This document shows positions 62,397 through 64,000 of a stretch of 64,000 nt of DNA, piece by piece; the stretch's first letter is position 1; the number at the start of each line of letters is the position of its first letter. A model generated the notes under the pieces. That model saw nothing but the letters and a program-made list of their open reading frames with translations. It ran no database searches and was not told the DNA's origin. Position numbers and translations under genes: made by a program. The stretch is from NCBI GenBank assembly GCA_017643215.1, contig JAEPNV010000013.1, positions 1 to 64,000 of the forward strand. The letters run 5' to 3'. The DNA comes from Roseibium sp. Its GTDB lineage: Bacteria > Pseudomonadota > Alphaproteobacteria > Rhizobiales > Stappiaceae.

Positions 62397-62785
62397 ATCT
62401 TGACCCTGACGTGACGGTCTTCTGACCGCAGCTGTTGATTGGTCTGCCTGGTTCCGTGAATTCAACACAGGAACCGGCAGTCTTCTCGAAAACTTTCTCT
62501 TGACAGGGTAAACAGGGCGTTAACCGCCCTCGCTTATTGCAACAACGGCCAAATGCGAACGGTGTTTGTGCACCGGCAATCCTGTTTTTCGACTGCATTT
62601 CTTTCGTCGCGGGCGCCGCGACTGGACGTTTACGGAAGCGTAAGCTAAACATAGGCCAATCGCTGCGGCATCTGGCGCGGCCCCACACACATGAGACGCA
62701 CGTCCGGCCCGTGCCAAACCAAGGCGCCGAAATCTCGGCGCAAAAGCAAAGCCGGCCTCCGATCTCACGAAGAGCACCAATTCAA
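62397..62785. other. Divergent regulatory gap between podJ-like gene and merR
   Basis: These 389 bases hold no convincing gene. They contain the candidate MerR-type operator at 62625-62641, and promoters for both directions are expected. Confidence 0.5.
62625..62641. promoter_or_regulatory. Candidate MerR operator upstream of its own gene
   Basis: GACGTTTACGGAAGCGT is a near-palindrome (ACGTTT-ACGG-AAGCGT) like the TTTACG-type sites of LiuR-type MerR regulators. A nearly identical site lies upstream of the acyl-CoA dehydrogenase. It is 145 bp before the merR start. Confidence 0.6.
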
Positions 62786-63253
62786 ATGAGCGAAGCCCTT
62801 TCCATACTCAATGAGAATGAACTCGTGGACGTGGTCGCGGCCCGTGACGACAGCACGAAAAAAACCCAGTTCACGATTGGCGACCTGGCCAAAGAGTTCA
62901 ATTGCACCTTGCGGACCTTGCGGTTTTATGAGGACAAAGGCCTTTTAAATCCGAAACGTGACGGCCTGAACCGTGTTTACACGCGGCGTGACCGGGCCCG
63001 TTTGAAATTGGTCCTGATGGGCAAGCGGGTCGGTTTTTCCTTGTCGGAAATCCGGGACATGCTGGACCTTTATGATTTACGGGACGGACAGGTCACGCAA
63101 TTGCGGGTCGCGCTCACAAAGTTCAATGAGCAGATCGACGTCCTCAAGGAACAGCGCCAGGACATTGAACAGGCCATCGAGGAACTGTCCCGAACGGTCG
63201 AGATCGTTTCCGGCATGCTCAAACACAAAGAAGCGGAAGAACGGGCGGTCTGA
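62786..63253 (+). CDS. MerR-family regulator (LiuR-like)
   Basis: The 155-aa protein has an N-terminal winged helix (FTIGDLAKEFNCTLRTLRFY, LLNPKRDGLNRVYTRRDRAR) and the MerR hinge and dimerisation helix (VGFSLSEIRDMLDLYDLRDG, then a long coiled coil). No metal-binding cysteines are seen. The LiuR-type branch controls fatty-acid and branched-chain amino-acid catabolism, which fits the acyl-CoA dehydrogenase downstream. A Rho-independent terminator follows. Confidence 0.88.
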   Translation: MSEALSILNENELVDVVAARDDSTKKTQFTIGDLAKEFNCTLRTLRFYEDKGLLNPKRDGLNRVYTRRDRARLKLVLMGKRVGFSLSEIRDMLDLYDLRDGQVTQLRVALTKFNEQIDVLKEQRQDIEQAIEELSRTVEIVSGMLKHKEAEERAV

Positions 63254-63294
63254 CGCGTCTTCCTTGAGTTCACTCGTCTTTTGATCGATCCAAG

Positions 63295-63321
63295 CCCCGG
63301 CGCAAGCCGGGGTTTTGTTTT
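63295..63321 (+). terminator. Rho-independent terminator after merR
   Basis: CCCCGGC and GCCGGGG form a 7-bp stem closed by a GCAA tetraloop, followed by TTTTGTTTT. It lies 42 bp past the merR stop. The rest of 63254-63567 holds only the operator of the next gene. Confidence 0.85.
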
Positions 63322-63512
63322 GTGGCCGCGGCCGGAGATGTGGAAATCGGACCTTGCTGCCGATCGGCGCTGAAACGCACGAAAGTGGCCGTATTCTTGA
63401 CATTCCGCGCCTTCAAAAACACTCGATAAGAGCAAATCAACCATTTTCGCGCATCGTTTCGTCGGGATAGCTCTTGCCCGGCGGCGCAAGGCAGCGTATA
63501 TCCCATCAAGTT

Positions 63513-63529
63513 GACGTTTACGGAAACGT
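63513..63529. promoter_or_regulatory. Candidate MerR operator upstream of acyl-CoA dehydrogenase
   Basis: GACGTTTACGGAAACGT contains the perfect palindrome arms ACGTTT and AAACGT around ACGG. It differs from the site before merR at one base. It lies 39-55 bp before the dehydrogenase start. Confidence 0.7.
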
Positions 63530-63567
63530 TATGCTGAACCAGATGCGGCAGATAGGGGAGGAATTCC

Positions 63568-64000
63568 ATGCCGAGCTATAGCGCACCGGTTGAGGACACC
63601 CTTTTCCTACTCAAAGATGTGTTGGGATATGAAAGGTACTCAAATCTGCCTGGATTTTCCGATGCCACGCCCGATCTGGTCGAAGCCATCCTGCGGGAAG
63701 GCGCAAAATTCGCCGAAGACATCGTCCAGCCGTTGAACCAGCCGGGAGACCAGGAGGGCTGCACACGCCACGACGATGGCTTGGTCAGCACTCCGGACGG
63801 GTTCAAGGCGGCCTATCGCGCTTACTGCGAAGGCGGATGGGGAACTTTGTCGGCTGATCCAGACTATGGCGGCCAGGGCCTGCCCCACACACTCGCAACG
63901 ATTTTCAACGAGTTCCTGTCATCCGCCAACATGGCCTTTGCCATGTATCCTGGCTTAACGGCAGGTGCTGTCGCCGCGTTGACCTTGCACGGAACAGATG
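63568..64000 (+). CDS. Acyl-CoA dehydrogenase, N-terminal part (runs off window)
   Basis: The first 144 codons start [20 protein letters not shown] and continue with an N-terminal acyl-CoA dehydrogenase helical domain ([40 protein letters not shown]). The opening and the GQGLP segment fit the long (about 590-aa) acyl-CoA dehydrogenases with an extra C-terminal domain. A strong GGGGAGGA ribosome-binding site precedes the ATG. It probably belongs to a beta-oxidation operon controlled by the MerR protein. Confidence 0.9.
   Translation, partial: MPSYSAPVEDTLFLLKDVLGYERYSNLPGFSDATPDLVEAILREGAKFAEDIVQPLNQPGDQEGCTRHDDGLVSTPDGFKAAYRAYCEGGWGTLSADPDYGGQGLPHTLATIFNEFLSSANMAFAMYPGLTAGAVAALTLHGTD

Overview
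The window is GC-rich alphaproteobacterial chromosome. The evidence is the yacG-maf-infA-LMW-PTP-UPF0262-hisD-DUF2948-murA gene order, ALAS-type HemA, a FixLJ-FixK oxygen circuit, GcrA-type and PodJ-type proteins, and an Alph_Pro_TM/TauE pair. Hyphomicrobiales (Rhizobiales) or a close relative fits best; I cannot name the genus.

Layout. 1-6232: one end of a prophage or phage-like island inserted at tRNA-Phe. It holds the integrase, a repressor/CII switch and a tightly overlapping leftward early operon that encodes both a GcrA-like and a DnaA-domain-IV-like protein. 6233-13330: conserved housekeeping genes between tRNA-Phe and tRNA-Thr. 13487-17772: a secreted RTX/DUF4214 protein and two exopolysaccharide genes (UDP-glucose dehydrogenase, sugar transferase). 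17777-20682: aroQ, a lone receiver protein and hemA.

20929-34962 is a microaerobic block: ccoNOQP and ccoGHIS (cbb3 oxidase and its assembly), hemN, fixK, a single-domain receiver, fixJ and fixL. FixK/FNR-type palindromes lie before ccoN, ccoG, hemA and hemN. The picture is the FixL haem kinase acting on FixJ, then FixK, then the high-affinity oxidase and haem supply.

35037-43505: an aminotransferase, a transporter-like hybrid histidine kinase with a LuxR-type regulator, a hot-dog thioesterase-like protein, a secreted coiled-coil protein and a GST-kappa-like isomerase. 43548-55593: the ligase-associated DNA-repair set (ligase, exonuclease, Lhr-like helicase, PdeM). The ligase is separated from the other three by a DEAD-box helicase and an apparent nickel/cobalt cassette (HupE/UreJ permease, anchor protein, RcnR/CsoR-like sensor, His-tailed MFS pump). 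55736-58012: a histidine phosphatase and the Alph_Pro_TM/TauE pair. 58144-62396: a large PodJ-like polarity gene whose reading frame is broken by an exact 17-bp tandem duplication. 62786 to the end: a MerR regulator and the start of an acyl-CoA dehydrogenase that share an operator motif.

No CRISPR array, rRNA or insertion sequence was seen. Functions are assigned from recognisable motifs and gene order; no database search was run.
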